Below are positions 16,509-25,464 of a stretch of DNA of 43,676 nt, piece after piece. Position 1 is the first letter of the stretch, and every line of letters starts with the position of its first letter. The notes under the pieces were generated by a model that saw nothing but the letters and a program-made list of their open reading frames with translations, searched no databases and had not been told where the DNA came from. The stretch covers positions 1 through 43,676 of the forward strand of contig JACQGL010000262.1 of assembly GCA_016199525.1 (NCBI GenBank). The letters are read 5' to 3'. This DNA is from Armatimonadota bacterium (GTDB lineage Bacteria; Armatimonadota; SYMT01; JACQGL01). The position numbers and the translations under genes were made by a program.

Positions 16509-17501
16509 TTACTCCGGCCACTGGAACAACACCCCCATTATCTTCTCGTCCCATTGGGCCAGCCGGTGGTACGCCTGCGGCGCGTACTGCGCGGGGATGC
16601 GGTCGGTAATCAGTGGCCGGGGATCCAGCCGGCGGGTCTGGACCAACCGAAAGAACGCGGTTACATCGTCCCGCCAGGTCCACCAGCCAGGAGCAGAGTC
16701 ACGCGCCGGCCGTGCGTAGGTGTGCGCGCCGATCACCTGGAGGCCCTTGCAGTGGACGTCGGTATAGAAGTTGACCCCATCCGTCACGCCGCGCGTGCTT
16801 GCCAGAAGAACGACGCGCCCGTGGGGCCGGGCCATCTGAAGGGCGGTGATCACTGGCTCCGGGCGGCCGGTCGCCTCAATCACCACGTCTGGTCCGTCGG
16901 GGGTGCACAGGGCACGCAGGCGGTCAGAGAAGTCGGCAGCCTCAGGGTTGAGGCAGGCGTCCGCCGCGCCTTCGGAGAACGCCAGCCGGCGGGGGGACAG
17001 GTCGAGCGCGGCCACGGGGCAGGCGCCGCCCAGGCGGGCAAGACGTACCGCCAGCTGGCCCACGAGCCCCTGGCCGAGCACCGCCACTGATTCGCCGATC
17101 TCCAGGCGCGCCTTGCGCACCCCCTGGAGGGTGATTGCCGCCAGGTTGAAAAATGCCGCGGCTTCCAGGTCGATCCCGGCTGGCAGTGGCACCGCCTCGT
17201 CCGCGCGGGTCAGCACGGCGCCCGCGTGGGGAGCAGGCGCCGCAATCAGATCGCCAGGCTGTACCGAGCGGACTTCTTCCCCTACCGCCTCCACCACGCC
17301 GATGAAGCTGTAGCCGGGGTAAATGGGAAAGTGGCGCGGGGTGTTGGGGAGGCCGAGCAGCCATGCGCGCTCGGTTCCGGGGCTGATGAGCGTGTAGCGG
17401 GCGCGCGCCAGGATCTGGTCCGGTGCCGGGGGATCCGGCACGAAGCTCTCCATCTCGACACGGCCCGGCTCCGGCCAAACGACCCGCACAGTGGGTTTCA
17501 T
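16509..17501 (-). CDS. Zinc-type MDR dehydrogenase-like oxidoreductase
   Basis: A 330-residue medium-chain dehydrogenase/reductase. The N-terminal GroES-like domain has ISPGTERAW where active alcohol dehydrogenases have the zinc-binding Cys (C-G-T-D), then YPGYSFIGVVEAVGEEV. The Rossmann part has VLGQGLVGQLAVRLARLGG (about 147-165) for NAD(P) binding, and later VVIEATGRPEPVI. The catalytic zinc Cys and the four-Cys structural zinc lobe are both missing. This fits the branch with SPGTER seen in sugar- and polysaccharide-related MDR proteins and in BchC-like enzymes. GGAGG lies 9 bp before the ATG. The substrate is unknown; it neighbours a secreted phosphodiesterase without clear link. Confidence 0.8.
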   Translation of the reverse strand: MKPTVRVVWPEPGRVEMESFVPDPPAPDQILARARYTLISPGTERAWLLGLPNTPRHFPIYPGYSFIGVVEAVGEEVRSVQPGDLIAAPAPHAGAVLTRADEAVPLPAGIDLEAAAFFNLAAITLQGVRKARLEIGESVAVLGQGLVGQLAVRLARLGGACPVAALDLSPRRLAFSEGAADACLNPEAADFSDRLRALCTPDGPDVVIEATGRPEPVITALQMARPHGRVVLLASTRGVTDGVNFYTDVHCKGLQVIGAHTYARPARDSAPGWWTWRDDVTAFFRLVQTRRLDPRPLITDRIPAQYAPQAYHRLAQWDEKIMGVLFQWPE

Positions 17502-17546
17502 CGCAGGTACCTCCCGAGCCTTGTACCGGCAAGCGGGGACGGCACT

Positions 17547-18671
17547 CTACCGATTGATTCGCGGGACGAAGCCGGTTTCCTGCGCTACCCGCTCTTTGCT
17601 GCGCGCGGCGCCCGGCGCCGCACCGCTACAATCGCCAGTCCCGCTGCCATCGGGACCAGTCCCGAAAGCTTTCGGGACCACGCCCGCCCGGGTGGATGGC
17701 GACCCCATGGTGCCGCCGATCGGGCCGGGCGATTCTGGCTGGGATAGCGCCGGGCTGCGCTTGGGAACGCCGTGCACGTCTCCAGGGGACGCCAGCGCCT
17801 CGACCACAGGCCGGCCCTGGCAGCCGGAGGGTAGCGGGAGACCAAGCGCGAACAGCACCGTCGCCGCGGTATCGCACGTGCTGATCTCCACCCGGAGATC
17901 GGTGTGCGGACGGGCCGCCCCACCGGCGGCGATCCAGGGGATGAGTTGGTCGACGGCACGGGCCGATCCGTGCCCGCGGCCGTGGCCCCCGTGGTCCGAG
18001 GTGATCAGGAACAGGGTGCGCTCCCAGTCGCCGGCAGATCGGATGGCGGCAGTGAGCCGCCCTACGGCGGCATCGCAGTCGGCCAGGGCGCGCATCTGGG
18101 CAGCGCTCATCCAGCCCCAGAAGTGGCCGGCGGAGTCCGGATCGGGGAAATGGACGAACAGCAACTGCGGCCGATAGCGCCGGTAGTAGGCTGTCGCTGC
18201 TGCGCCAATCTCACGGGCCGAGACGCCGGGAATGCTGAACCGAGTCAGCGTATCTTTGGCAACCAGATGACGAAACTTCGTTTTGCCTGCGAACAGGGCG
18301 ACCCGCAGCCCCGCCTCCCGCGCCACGCTGAAGATCGTGGGCACGGACAACGTTCCCCGGCGCGGCTTGTAGTCGTTCCAAGTGATACCGTGGCCCGCGG
18401 GCAGCAACCCGGTCACCATGCTGGCGTGGTTTGGCAGGGTGACGCTGGGGAGTACGGCGTGCGCCGTCCATGAGTGGGCACCGCTTTCCCACAACTGGCG
18501 CATCACGGGCACGCGGGCGCGCTGCAGAGCATCCGGCCGGGCGCCATCCAGACTCACGATCACCACCCGCTCGGCGGGTGCGCCGAACGCGGCCGGGGCC
18601 AGCACGCCGAGCAGCGCGAGGAGGAACCACCGTCCCACCGTCCGGCGGAGAGGAGCAAACCAGGGGAGCAC
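17547..18671 (-). CDS. Secreted NPP-like phosphodiesterase/pyrophosphatase (alkaline phosphatase superfamily)
   Basis: A 374-residue exported enzyme of the ectonucleotide pyrophosphatase/phosphodiesterase type. A signal peptide (about 1-32, ending LLGVLAPAAFGAPA) precedes the metal site. Visible motifs are VVIVSLDGARPDAL (first metal Asp), SVTLPNHASMVTGLLP (nucleophile Thr just before LPNH), PDPDSAGHFWG (Asp and His of the second metal), and ITSDHGGHG. The family domain ends near GRPVVEALASPGD; the last 75 residues are a low-complexity tail carrying palindromes at 17639-17678 in frame. The GTG at 18671 with AGGAAAGG upstream is preferred to a start at 18728. Substrate is probably a nucleotide or a phosphodiester headgroup; this is inference. 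Confidence 0.85.
   Translation of the reverse strand: MLPWFAPLRRTVGRWFLLALLGVLAPAAFGAPAERVVIVSLDGARPDALQRARVPVMRQLWESGAHSWTAHAVLPSVTLPNHASMVTGLLPAGHGITWNDYKPRRGTLSVPTIFSVAREAGLRVALFAGKTKFRHLVAKDTLTRFSIPGVSAREIGAAATAYYRRYRPQLLFVHFPDPDSAGHFWGWMSAAQMRALADCDAAVGRLTAAIRSAGDWERTLFLITSDHGGHGRGHGSARAVDQLIPWIAAGGAARPHTDLRVEISTCDTAATVLFALGLPLPSGCQGRPVVEALASPGDVHGVPKRSPALSQPESPGPIGGTMGSPSTRAGVVPKAFGTGPDGSGTGDCSGAAPGAARSKERVAQETGFVPRINR
17639..17678. repeat. Palindrome family copy 7 and a diverged neighbour, in the phosphodiesterase tail
   Basis: GTCCCGAAAGCTTTCGGGAC at 17659-17678 is a perfect 20-bp palindrome. Just beside it, at 17639-17655, TCCCGCTGCCATCGGGA is a diverged copy with TCCCG and CGGGA arms. 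Both lie in the C-terminal low-complexity tail and preserve the frame (VVPKAFGTGP, DGSGTG). Confidence 0.8.
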
Positions 18672-18787
18672 GACCCCATCCTTTCCTGGCGGACCCACCA
18701 CACTCCGCCGGGAGGAGGGCGGCGGCAATGCAACTCCTTAAGTCTAGCACCAGGCGGTACGACCCGCAACCCACGCCAGACGAGCCC

Positions 18788-19723
18788 TCACTCCTCCTCC
18801 AGGCTGCTAACGGCGCGTTCGACGTCGCGCAGACGCTGGCGAAGGACGGCCAGTTCGGTAACCAAGCGGCGGTAGCGGGGGTCCGAACCGACTTTGGGCC
18901 GGGACGCCCAGGCGACGGCGGACCAGGCGATACCCGCGCCCGCCACCACCCAGGTGAGCGGATCCGGCACCATCATTAGCCACTGAATGCTCGCTGCGGC
19001 AGCGGCACCGGCGGCGACCGCGGCGCCACTCGCGGGCCGGCGTGTCCAGTGCACAGGGGTGGAGCGGAAATCCCGTTCGCGGTAGTCCAGATAAGACTCC
19101 ACCTGTCGGATGTGACGCTCCAGGTGCCGCCGTTCGGCCCGCTTCTCCGCCAGCAGACGGCGGCGCGCCCTCCAGACGACGAGCAGCACCTCGTAGAGCA
19201 TCATCGGGCCGCGATCCGGAGGCAGGGGCAGGCCCGCCACCATTCGCCGCGGCGGGGGCGGCAGCGGCAAGGGGAGAGTATCCAGGGCAGCGGCGAGGGC
19301 GCGCAGGCCCGTTGGCCGGCACAGCAGCGCTTCCACGCCCGCGTGCAGCGCCAGGACGTCGTCCGGGGCGGGGAGGGCAAATAGCGGCTTCGCCTCCGCG
19401 TCCCATAACTCGAGCGCCCGAGCGAGGACGTGCCGCTGGTATTCCGGCGAGGCATCGTCCCAGGCCAGGCGCAAGAGTGCGGCGAGCACCTGTCGCTCGA
19501 GTGCGGGCAGCAGGGCCGAAGGGTTGCCTACACCCAGCCGCCGCGCCGCGTGGAGGAGGAGCAGGTCTTCGCGCCAGACAGGGAACAGGCCGAGCACTGT
19601 CACGCGCAGGGCGCAGCATAGGGCGCGCAGGATGGCATCCGGGCCCGCTTCCAGGGCGGCGCCACACGCCTGGCCGGCGCGGCGCTGCTCTTCTGCCGTT
19701 AGCTGGCGCAGAATAGAGAGCAT
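18788..19723 (-). CDS. Hypothetical membrane protein with C-terminal coiled coil
   Basis: A 311-residue protein without recognised family. The first 190 residues are Ala/Leu-rich and mostly helical; they contain a Pro run (LPLPLPPPPRR) near 150-160. A charged helical segment (KRAERRHLERHIRQVESYLDYRERD) lies near 193-218, two hydrophobic helices at about 228-275 are likely transmembrane, and the last 35 residues (RRLVTELAVLRQRLRDVERAV) form a coiled coil. No clear ribosome binding site is seen before the ATG at 19723, so the start is uncertain. Codon use resembles the neighbours. It is the first gene of the long minus-strand run, facing an 846-bp gap. Confidence 0.65.
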   Translation of the reverse strand: MLSILRQLTAEEQRRAGQACGAALEAGPDAILRALCCALRVTVLGLFPVWREDLLLLHAARRLGVGNPSALLPALERQVLAALLRLAWDDASPEYQRHVLARALELWDAEAKPLFALPAPDDVLALHAGVEALLCRPTGLRALAAALDTLPLPLPPPPRRMVAGLPLPPDRGPMMLYEVLLVVWRARRRLLAEKRAERRHLERHIRQVESYLDYRERDFRSTPVHWTRRPASGAAVAAGAAAAASIQWLMMVPDPLTWVVAGAGIAWSAVAWASRPKVGSDPRYRRLVTELAVLRQRLRDVERAVSSLEEE

Positions 19724-20569
19724 ACTGAATTAAACGTGACGGAGAAGATAAGGAAACGAGGTGCCGGGTCCACCAGCCCTTTGTTCCCCGGTCGAATGCT
19801 TCCTCGTATTCTTTGACGAGCCGGACTGGCAATCGGGGCTACTAGCGTAGAGAACGGACGCGGTTCCGTCCCTGGGGCCGGTGAGCTGATCCTCGGCCGG
19901 AACGGGAAGGCGAGGGCGCGTTCCCTGCCAGGGGCGTCGGTGACTGTAGGCGTTCCCTGGGGTAGCCGTTCAGGCTACGACTACCGGTTCTGGCGGTGAA
20001 GTCCTCATGAAACGCGCCAGGAGCCCCTCGATGTACGTCCGGCCGTGGTCCAGCCGGTCCCAGGCGCACCCCGTGCCGGAACGCCTGGCGCGCCAGACGC
20101 GCCAGGTCGTCGCCCCGCGCGCGGCGGTGGGGCGTTCGGGCACTGCGATGTTCGTCCGTTTCCGTTTCCCATTCAGACGTTCATCCAGGGCCTTGCGCAC
20201 TGTCGCAGGAGGAGGAGCCGGCCTACTTGCAGTCATTCCAGATCGAGGGCGAGGCGGCCGCCCGCAGTTGTCGGTCGCGTCGTCGCGGCACGATGAACCT
20301 GGGGTTCCTGAAAGGGTACCAGCGTGTGAGCGGCGGTTTGTTCTAATGGGGTCACGCCACGCGCTCCGTCCGACCACGCCTCTGCAGGGTAGACGGCGCT
20401 TGCGATAGCATGCCATCGGGAAGCCAGATCGCCAAGCGACAGATCACCGCCCTACCGGTGGCCACCAGGGTAATCAAGTCACCGATTATCGGCCAGTTTC
20501 CACGCGGCGTGCGTATTGGACGAACCTTAAGGAGTGGGACCGACCCCACGGGCCCCAACAACTGATTTG
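19724..20569. other. Gene-poor gap between divergent genes
   Basis: About 846 bp. Open frames here are on both strands and have no start context or recognisable product. A short stretch near 20205-20345 in the frame reading SQEEEPAYLQSFQIEGEA has protein-like character but ends in a stop and has no beginning, so it could be a remnant of a decayed gene. The first bases likely contain the promoter for the gene ending at 18788 and the last bases that of the antiporter gene; neither is resolved. Confidence 0.5.
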
Positions 20570-22015
20570 ATGATGACGAAATCTGCGAAAGCCAAACAGA
20601 CCCCACGGCGACCGCCCTCACGCCGCCGGTGGCTGCTTCTAGGTCTGCTCTTGGCCGGGCTGGTGATGGCCTGGTCGGGTGCGGCGCAGGAACATCCCTC
20701 CGCGGCAGCGAGGGAAGGCGTGGCGGCTCCGGCGCCCCCCGCCGGCGATCCGGAGCATCACCGGCAGCAGGTTGCCAGCCTCCTCCTGGGGTTGACCCTC
20801 ATCCTCGTGGGAGCTAAGGTGGGGGGGGAGGTGTTCGAGCGGGTGCGCCAGCCCGCCGTGCTGGGAGAGCTGCTCGCTGGCATCGTTTTGGGCAATCTCT
20901 CACTCCTCGGGATTGGCTTCTTCGAGTCGTTGGAGCGCCACGAGGTGCTGCTGGCGTTGAGCGAGGTGGGCGTCATCCTGCTCCTCTTCGAGGTTGGGCT
21001 GGAATCCGACCTTCAGGAGATGTGGCGGGTAGGCCTTTCCTCAATCCTGGTGGCTACGCTAGGAGTAGTGACGCCATTCTTCCTCGGGTGGGGCGTTAGC
21101 GCCTGGTTGCTGCCAGAGCAGTCGTCGCTGGTGCATGTATTCATTGGCGCAACGCTGTGCGCTACCAGCGTGGGGATCACAGCGCGCGTTCTGCGGGACA
21201 TGGGCGAGTTGCAGCGGCCGGAATCGCGCATTGTGCTCGGCGCGGCGGTAGTGGACGACGTGATGGGATTGGTAATCCTGGCGGTGGTGCAGGGCATGAT
21301 CCGCGCGCAGGCGGGAGCCGCTCCCGTGGACGCAGGTGCGATCGCCTGGCTCATCATCAAGGCGATACTGTTCCTGGTCGGAGCAATCGTGCTCGGCAGG
21401 CTACTTGCGCCTCAGCTGTTCCGGTTGGCCTCTTACCTGCAGGGTCAACACGTGCTGCTTGTGGTCAGCGTGGGCATCTGCTTCACGCTGGCCTGGCTGG
21501 CGAATGAAATCGGCCTCGCGTTTATCGTCGGGGCATTCGCCGCCGGGCTTATCCTGGACCCCATCACCTATCGCAGCTTCACGGATCGGGGTGAACACCA
21601 CATCGAAGAGCTGATCCGTCCCACTGCCGCCTTGCTGGTGCCCATCTTCTTCGTGGTAACCGGAATGGCAGTGGATCTGCGTGTGCTCGGTGACCCGGCG
21701 ACCCTCGCTTTTGCGGCGGCGCTGATTGTGGTTGCTATCCTGGGGAAGCAGGTCTGCTCGCTCGGCGTTGTAGAGCGCGGTCTGGATCGCCTCTCCGTAG
21801 GGCTGGGGATGATCCCCCGCGGAGAGGTGGGATTGATCTTCGCCAACATCGGCCGCGGCCTGGTCGTGGTAACCTCTGGCCAGCGCCTGCCCGTCGTCAA
21901 CGACCACGTGTTCGGCGCGGTGGTAGTGATGGTAATGGTCACCACGCTCCTCACGCCGCCCCTGCTGGCATGGTCGCTGCGCCGGTCGGCGAAGCGCGGA
22001 GCGAGGGGGGGATAG
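20570..22015 (+). CDS. CPA2-family cation/proton antiporter
   Basis: Monovalent cation/proton antiporter in the cytoplasmic membrane, NapA/KefB-like, without the C-terminal TrkA-N or TrkA-C domains of Kef channels. The 481-residue protein has an N-terminal helix (WLLLGLLLAGLVMAWSGAA, about 21-39) that could be a signal peptide, then about 12 helices. The CPA2 hallmarks are visible: EVGVILLLFEVGLESD near 132-147, ATLCATSVGITARVL near 194-208 (unwound TM4), and the ion-binding Asp pair VVDDVMGL at 229-230. A Gly-Leu-Gly-Met-Ile-Pro-Arg-Gly-Glu motif follows near 415. The tandem ATGATG at 20570 lacks a clear ribosome binding site. It ends in a basic tail. Cation specificity cannot be read. Confidence 0.88.
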   Translation: MMTKSAKAKQTPRRPPSRRRWLLLGLLLAGLVMAWSGAAQEHPSAAAREGVAAPAPPAGDPEHHRQQVASLLLGLTLILVGAKVGGEVFERVRQPAVLGELLAGIVLGNLSLLGIGFFESLERHEVLLALSEVGVILLLFEVGLESDLQEMWRVGLSSILVATLGVVTPFFLGWGVSAWLLPEQSSLVHVFIGATLCATSVGITARVLRDMGELQRPESRIVLGAAVVDDVMGLVILAVVQGMIRAQAGAAPVDAGAIAWLIIKAILFLVGAIVLGRLLAPQLFRLASYLQGQHVLLVVSVGICFTLAWLANEIGLAFIVGAFAAGLILDPITYRSFTDRGEHHIEELIRPTAALLVPIFFVVTGMAVDLRVLGDPATLAFAAALIVVAILGKQVCSLGVVERGLDRLSVGLGMIPRGEVGLIFANIGRGLVVVTSGQRLPVVNDHVFGAVVVMVMVTTLLTPPLLAWSLRRSAKRGARGG

Positions 22016-22139
22016 CAGACGCGACGCCAGGGGGGAGAGCAGGGGTATGGGAGAGGCACTGCATCCAGCCCTGAACACCCACACGCCCACTCTCTACCCC
22101 TCTCGCAGTCTCCCACCTTATAAACCTGGGCCGTGACGC

Positions 22140-22816
22140 TTACGGCGCGCTGGAGGCGGCCAGAGCAGTCGCCGCCGGCGGAGCCGCGGCCAGCGTGGTT
22201 GGCAGCGGGCGGTACTGGCGCGTCACCTGTGCCACTGTCTGGCCCGGGAACACGGCCACGAGCTGCACCGTCAGCGGCAGCCCTGGAGCCAACGCCTCGC
22301 GTTGCACGGCCACTGTATCCCCGATGGCCACATCGGCCAGAGTGACCGGCTCACCGTGGAGCAGAATCGGCGCCAAGCCGGTGCGCACCAGTCGGTACCC
22401 GGTGCGGGTGCGCAGGTAGAACGCACCCTGGTTGGCATTGATGCCGACTACCTCACCCACCGTCAACGCGCCCGGCGGCAGGGCCGCGCGCGGCGCCGCC
22501 TCCGGTGCGTACACCACCTTCACCTCATCCGCATACAGCGCGCCCGTCGGCCGGGATGAGCCGAGACTTCCACCTCTGCGTTGAGGGGGAGCTGGGAGGT
22601 GTCGATTTCCGATCCGTTCCAGCGGATGACCGCCTCGGAAGTGAGATGCAACCAGCGCGGGCGGCTATACGTCCGCAGCAGGATAGCCCCCGTGGCCTGA
22701 TCGACCCAGCTGACAAAGCCGCGGGTCACGATCCGCTGTGCCTCCGCCGGGGGAACTACCGAGAACGCGGCGCCCAGCGCCAGCCAGGCGATGACGAGCC
22801 CTCTTACACGCGTTAT
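22140..22816 (-). pseudogene. Exported two-repeat (DUF5666-like) protein gene with frameshift and ATA start
   Basis: Read together, two frames give a coherent exported protein. The first frame begins ITRVRGLVIAWLALGAAFSV (signal peptide) and continues VTRGFVSWVDQATGAILLR; the second continues SRPTGALYADEVKVVYAPEA to the end at 22140. The switch, near 22560, needs a -1 shift, as if one base were missing. Both halves repeat a 65-residue unit, GFVSWVDQATGAILLRTY... and GEVVGINANQGAFYLRT..., resembling the oligosaccharide/DUF5666 type of beta-rich periplasmic domain. GGAGG lies 4 bp before an ATA codon (22814-22816); no ATG, GTG or TTG is available in frame upstream of the signal peptide. Either start and frame are mutated, or the sequence has errors. 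Confidence 0.65.
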
Positions 22817-22952
22817 CTTGCCTCCATTACCGCACAGGGCTTACCCGTGCGCCGAGAAGTCAAAACCGATCCGGGCAGAGGAAATGGCCGACAGCGCGTC
22901 GCACGTATTGCGCGGACGGGGCCTGGCAACCCCGGTGAAGAGGAGGTAGGTG

Positions 22953-23585
22953 ATGGCAATGATCAAGACGTTGGTGTTCGCGGGCGGCCCTATTCACGAC
23001 TTCCGTGGAGTGGGAACGGCGGCGCGGGAAGGGCTCGCGGGCGCCGGTGACTTCGACATCGATTACCTGGAAGAGGACCTCGACGCGCTCCTCGCCCCGC
23101 GCCTCGAGCCTTACCAACTACTCGTCTTTTACTACACCATCGGCTCGCTGACCGACGCGCAGAAGAACGGCCTGCTGAACTGGGTAAACTCCGGCCGTGG
23201 CTTTGTGGGCATTCACTCGGCCGCCGATTCCTTTCGCGAGTGCCCCGAGTATCGCGCGCTGGTGGGTGGCCACTTCGTGACGCATCCCCGCTACCGGGAT
23301 TATCAGGTCAGCATTACCGACCGTGCTCATCCGATCACCGATAGGCTGAGCGAGTTTATAGTTCGAGACGAGCAGTATATCCTTGACTACGATCCCCGCG
23401 TTCAGGTGCTGGCCACCGCGCTCTGGCAGGGACAGGCAATGCCTGTGGCGTGGACCAATGCGTGGGGTAAAGGGCGCGTCTTCTACCTGGCGCTGGGCCA
23501 CGATGAGCCCGCGATGCGGCAGACGATGGCGCAGCTGCTCCTGGTTCGCGGAGCGCGCTGGGCGGCGGGTGTTCGGGAGGAGTGA
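22953..23585 (+). CDS. ThuA-like protein, first copy
   Basis: A 210-residue cytoplasmic protein of the ThuA/trehalose-utilisation fold, a class I glutamine-amidotransferase-like domain without the catalytic triad. It begins MAMIKTLVFAGGPIHDF, has the nucleophile-elbow region GFVGIHSAADS near 90 and a conserved GGHFVTHPRYRDY near 112. Family members occur in trehalose, sugar-alcohol and rhamnogalacturonan loci and may act as oxidoreductase partners or sugar isomerases; the reaction is not settled. GGAGG lies 6 bp before the ATG, so it is chosen over the GTG just upstream. It precedes ilvD but a large hairpin separates the two. Confidence 0.85.
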   Translation: MAMIKTLVFAGGPIHDFRGVGTAAREGLAGAGDFDIDYLEEDLDALLAPRLEPYQLLVFYYTIGSLTDAQKNGLLNWVNSGRGFVGIHSAADSFRECPEYRALVGGHFVTHPRYRDYQVSITDRAHPITDRLSEFIVRDEQYILDYDPRVQVLATALWQGQAMPVAWTNAWGKGRVFYLALGHDEPAMRQTMAQLLLVRGARWAAGVREE

Positions 23586-23598
23586 AACGTAACGTGCA

Positions 23599-23675
23599 AC
23601 ATGTGAGGGGCAGGGGCAAGGGCCTCCGCAGAGTCCCGTGAAGCGGGAGCCACCTTGCTTCCGCTCCTCACGTGT
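23599..23675 (+). promoter_or_regulatory. Large leader hairpin before ilvD
   Basis: Arms at 23599-23621 and 23653-23675 pair over 23 positions, with one A-C mismatch and four G-U wobbles. The 31-nt loop contains a smaller hairpin with TCCCG and CGGGA arms. It ends 5 bp before the GGAGGA site of ilvD. The wobble pairs fit an RNA acting in the plus-strand transcript. It could be a terminator between ThuA and ilvD, an attenuator or a protein-binding leader. No leader peptide rich in branched amino acids is seen. Confidence 0.65.
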
Positions 23676-23691
23676 GGCGCGGAGGAGATAG

Positions 23692-25344
23692 ATGAACAGC
23701 GACAAGATCAAGAAGGGGTTTGAGAAGAGTGGCCAGCTGGCGCTTTTGCACGCCACAGGGATCACCAGGCGTGCGCTGGAGAACCCGTTCATCGGCATCG
23801 TCAGCTCGTTTACCGACCTGGTGCCCGGGCATGTGGACATGCGCAGCCTGGAGCGACAGATCGAAAAGGGAATTCATTCCGGGGGTGGCAACGCCTTCAT
23901 CTTCGGGGTGCCCGCGCTCTGCGACGGCATCACCATGGGGCACCTGGGGATGCACTACTCCCTGCCCTCCCGGGAGCTGATCGCCGACGCGGTGGAATCG
24001 ATGGCGCTCGCCCACGCCCTTGATGGGCTGGTCCTGCTCACGAACTGTGACAAGATCACACCCGGCATGCTGATGGGCGCGATGCGGCTGGATATTCCCG
24101 CGATCGTGGTGACGGCGGGCCCGATGATGACGGGGAGATACCAGGGCCGCCGGCTGACGCTGGTCAAGGACACGTTCGAGGCCGTAGGGGCGTACCGCGC
24201 GGGGAAGATCACGGATGAAGAGCTGGCCTGCTTCCAGCTGGAGGCGTGCCCGGGAGCCGGCTCCTGCCAGGGCCTGTACACCGCCAATACCATGGCGTGC
24301 CTGTGCGAGGCGATGGGCGTCTCGCTGGCGGGATGCGGCACGGCGCTGGCAATGTCCGCGAAGAAGAAGCGGATCGCCTTTGAGAGCGGCGAGCGGAGCG
24401 TGGGTCTGGTGAGAGAGGGGCTGTCGATCCGAAAGATCCTCACCCGGAACGCTTTCGAGAACGCAATCTACGTGGATATGGCGCTGGGAGGCTCTACCAA
24501 CACTGTGCTGCACCTGCCCGCGATTGCCTGGGAGGGAGGCGTCGAGGTGGGGTACGATGACTTCATCCGTATCAACCCCACGGCCCCGTACCTCTCGGCT
24601 ATCCAGCCTTCTGGGGACTACGCTATGGAAGACCTGGAGTACGCGGGCGGCATCCCCGCGGTGCTGAACACCCTTAAGCCGCTGCTGAAGGACAACCCCA
24701 CGGTATCAGGGTGCGGCATCCTGGCCCTGGCGGATGAAGGGTGCGTTACGGACCCCGACGTGATCCGGCCGCTGGAGAAACCGATCCAGAGCGAGGGCGG
24801 CATCGCCATCCTGTTCGGGAACCTGGCGCCGGATGGGGCGGTGGTCAAGGCCTCCGCGATGAGTGAGGGGATGCACCGGTTCTGCGGCACGGCGCGGGTA
24901 TTCGACTCGGAAGAGGAGGCGATGCAGGCGATTATGGATCGCCAGATCCGCGCGGGGGACTTCGTTGTGATCCGTTACGAGGGCCCCAAGGGCGGCCCCG
25001 GTATGCGGGAGATGCTCGCCATTACGGCGGCGCTGGTGGGCCTGGGCCTGCGGGACCAGGTGGCCCTGCTAACCGACGGCCGGTTCTCCGGGGGCACGCG
25101 CGGCAACTGCATCGGCCACGTCGCGCCGGAGGCGTATGAGGGTGGTCCGATCGCCCTCGTCCAGGATGGCGACCGCATCGAGTATGATGTAGACGAGCGT
25201 GTGCTGAACCTGCTGGTGGACGACCGGGAACTCGCCCGGAGGCGGGAGAACTGGCGCTGCCCCGGCCCCAAGATCCGCACGGGGTACCTGTCCAAGTACA
25301 TCAAGCTGGTCTCCTCCGCCCGGCAGGGGGCCGTGTGCCGGTAG
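23692..25344 (+). CDS. ilvD: Dihydroxy-acid dehydratase
   Basis: Converts 2,3-dihydroxy-isovalerate and related acids to 2-keto acids in valine, isoleucine and leucine synthesis. The 550-residue protein has the IlvD/Edd layout: [14 protein letters not shown] (37-50, Gly-His form, as in E. coli), the iron-sulfur cluster Cys119 in [12 protein letters not shown] and Cys192 in [14 protein letters not shown], the Mg-binding Asp78 region [10 protein letters not shown], and the catalytic Ser motif [12 protein letters not shown] near 455. C-terminal [12 protein letters not shown] ends the domain. GGAGGA lies 9 bp upstream of the ATG. Standing apart from other ilv genes; preceded by a large hairpin that may regulate it. 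Phosphogluconate dehydratase is excluded by length and lack of its signature. Confidence 0.95.
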   Translation: MNSDKIKKGFEKSGQLALLHATGITRRALENPFIGIVSSFTDLVPGHVDMRSLERQIEKGIHSGGGNAFIFGVPALCDGITMGHLGMHYSLPSRELIADAVESMALAHALDGLVLLTNCDKITPGMLMGAMRLDIPAIVVTAGPMMTGRYQGRRLTLVKDTFEAVGAYRAGKITDEELACFQLEACPGAGSCQGLYTANTMACLCEAMGVSLAGCGTALAMSAKKKRIAFESGERSVGLVREGLSIRKILTRNAFENAIYVDMALGGSTNTVLHLPAIAWEGGVEVGYDDFIRINPTAPYLSAIQPSGDYAMEDLEYAGGIPAVLNTLKPLLKDNPTVSGCGILALADEGCVTDPDVIRPLEKPIQSEGGIAILFGNLAPDGAVVKASAMSEGMHRFCGTARVFDSEEEAMQAIMDRQIRAGDFVVIRYEGPKGGPGMREMLAITAALVGLGLRDQVALLTDGRFSGGTRGNCIGHVAPEAYEGGPIALVQDGDRIEYDVDERVLNLLVDDRELARRRENWRCPGPKIRTGYLSKYIKLVSSARQGAVCR

Positions 25345-25464
25345 ACCTGCCTGCGGAGGGGATCTGCCGATCCGCATTCCGCCGCACCTCCCATAAGAGG
25401 CGCAACGGGCGCGTATAATATATCCCGGCGCCTCCGTGCGCTTTCGGGGCGGACCGGAGATACT

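Noticed and set aside
19970-20416. Open frames on both strands in the 846-bp gap as genes or transposase remnants
   Set aside because: None has a start context, a recognisable family or consistent coding character on one strand.
22905-22952. SAM-riboswitch-like GGCAACCCCGGTG before the first ThuA gene
   Set aside because: Only the GGCAACC and GGTG pieces match; the helix between them and the rest of the SAM-I core are missing.
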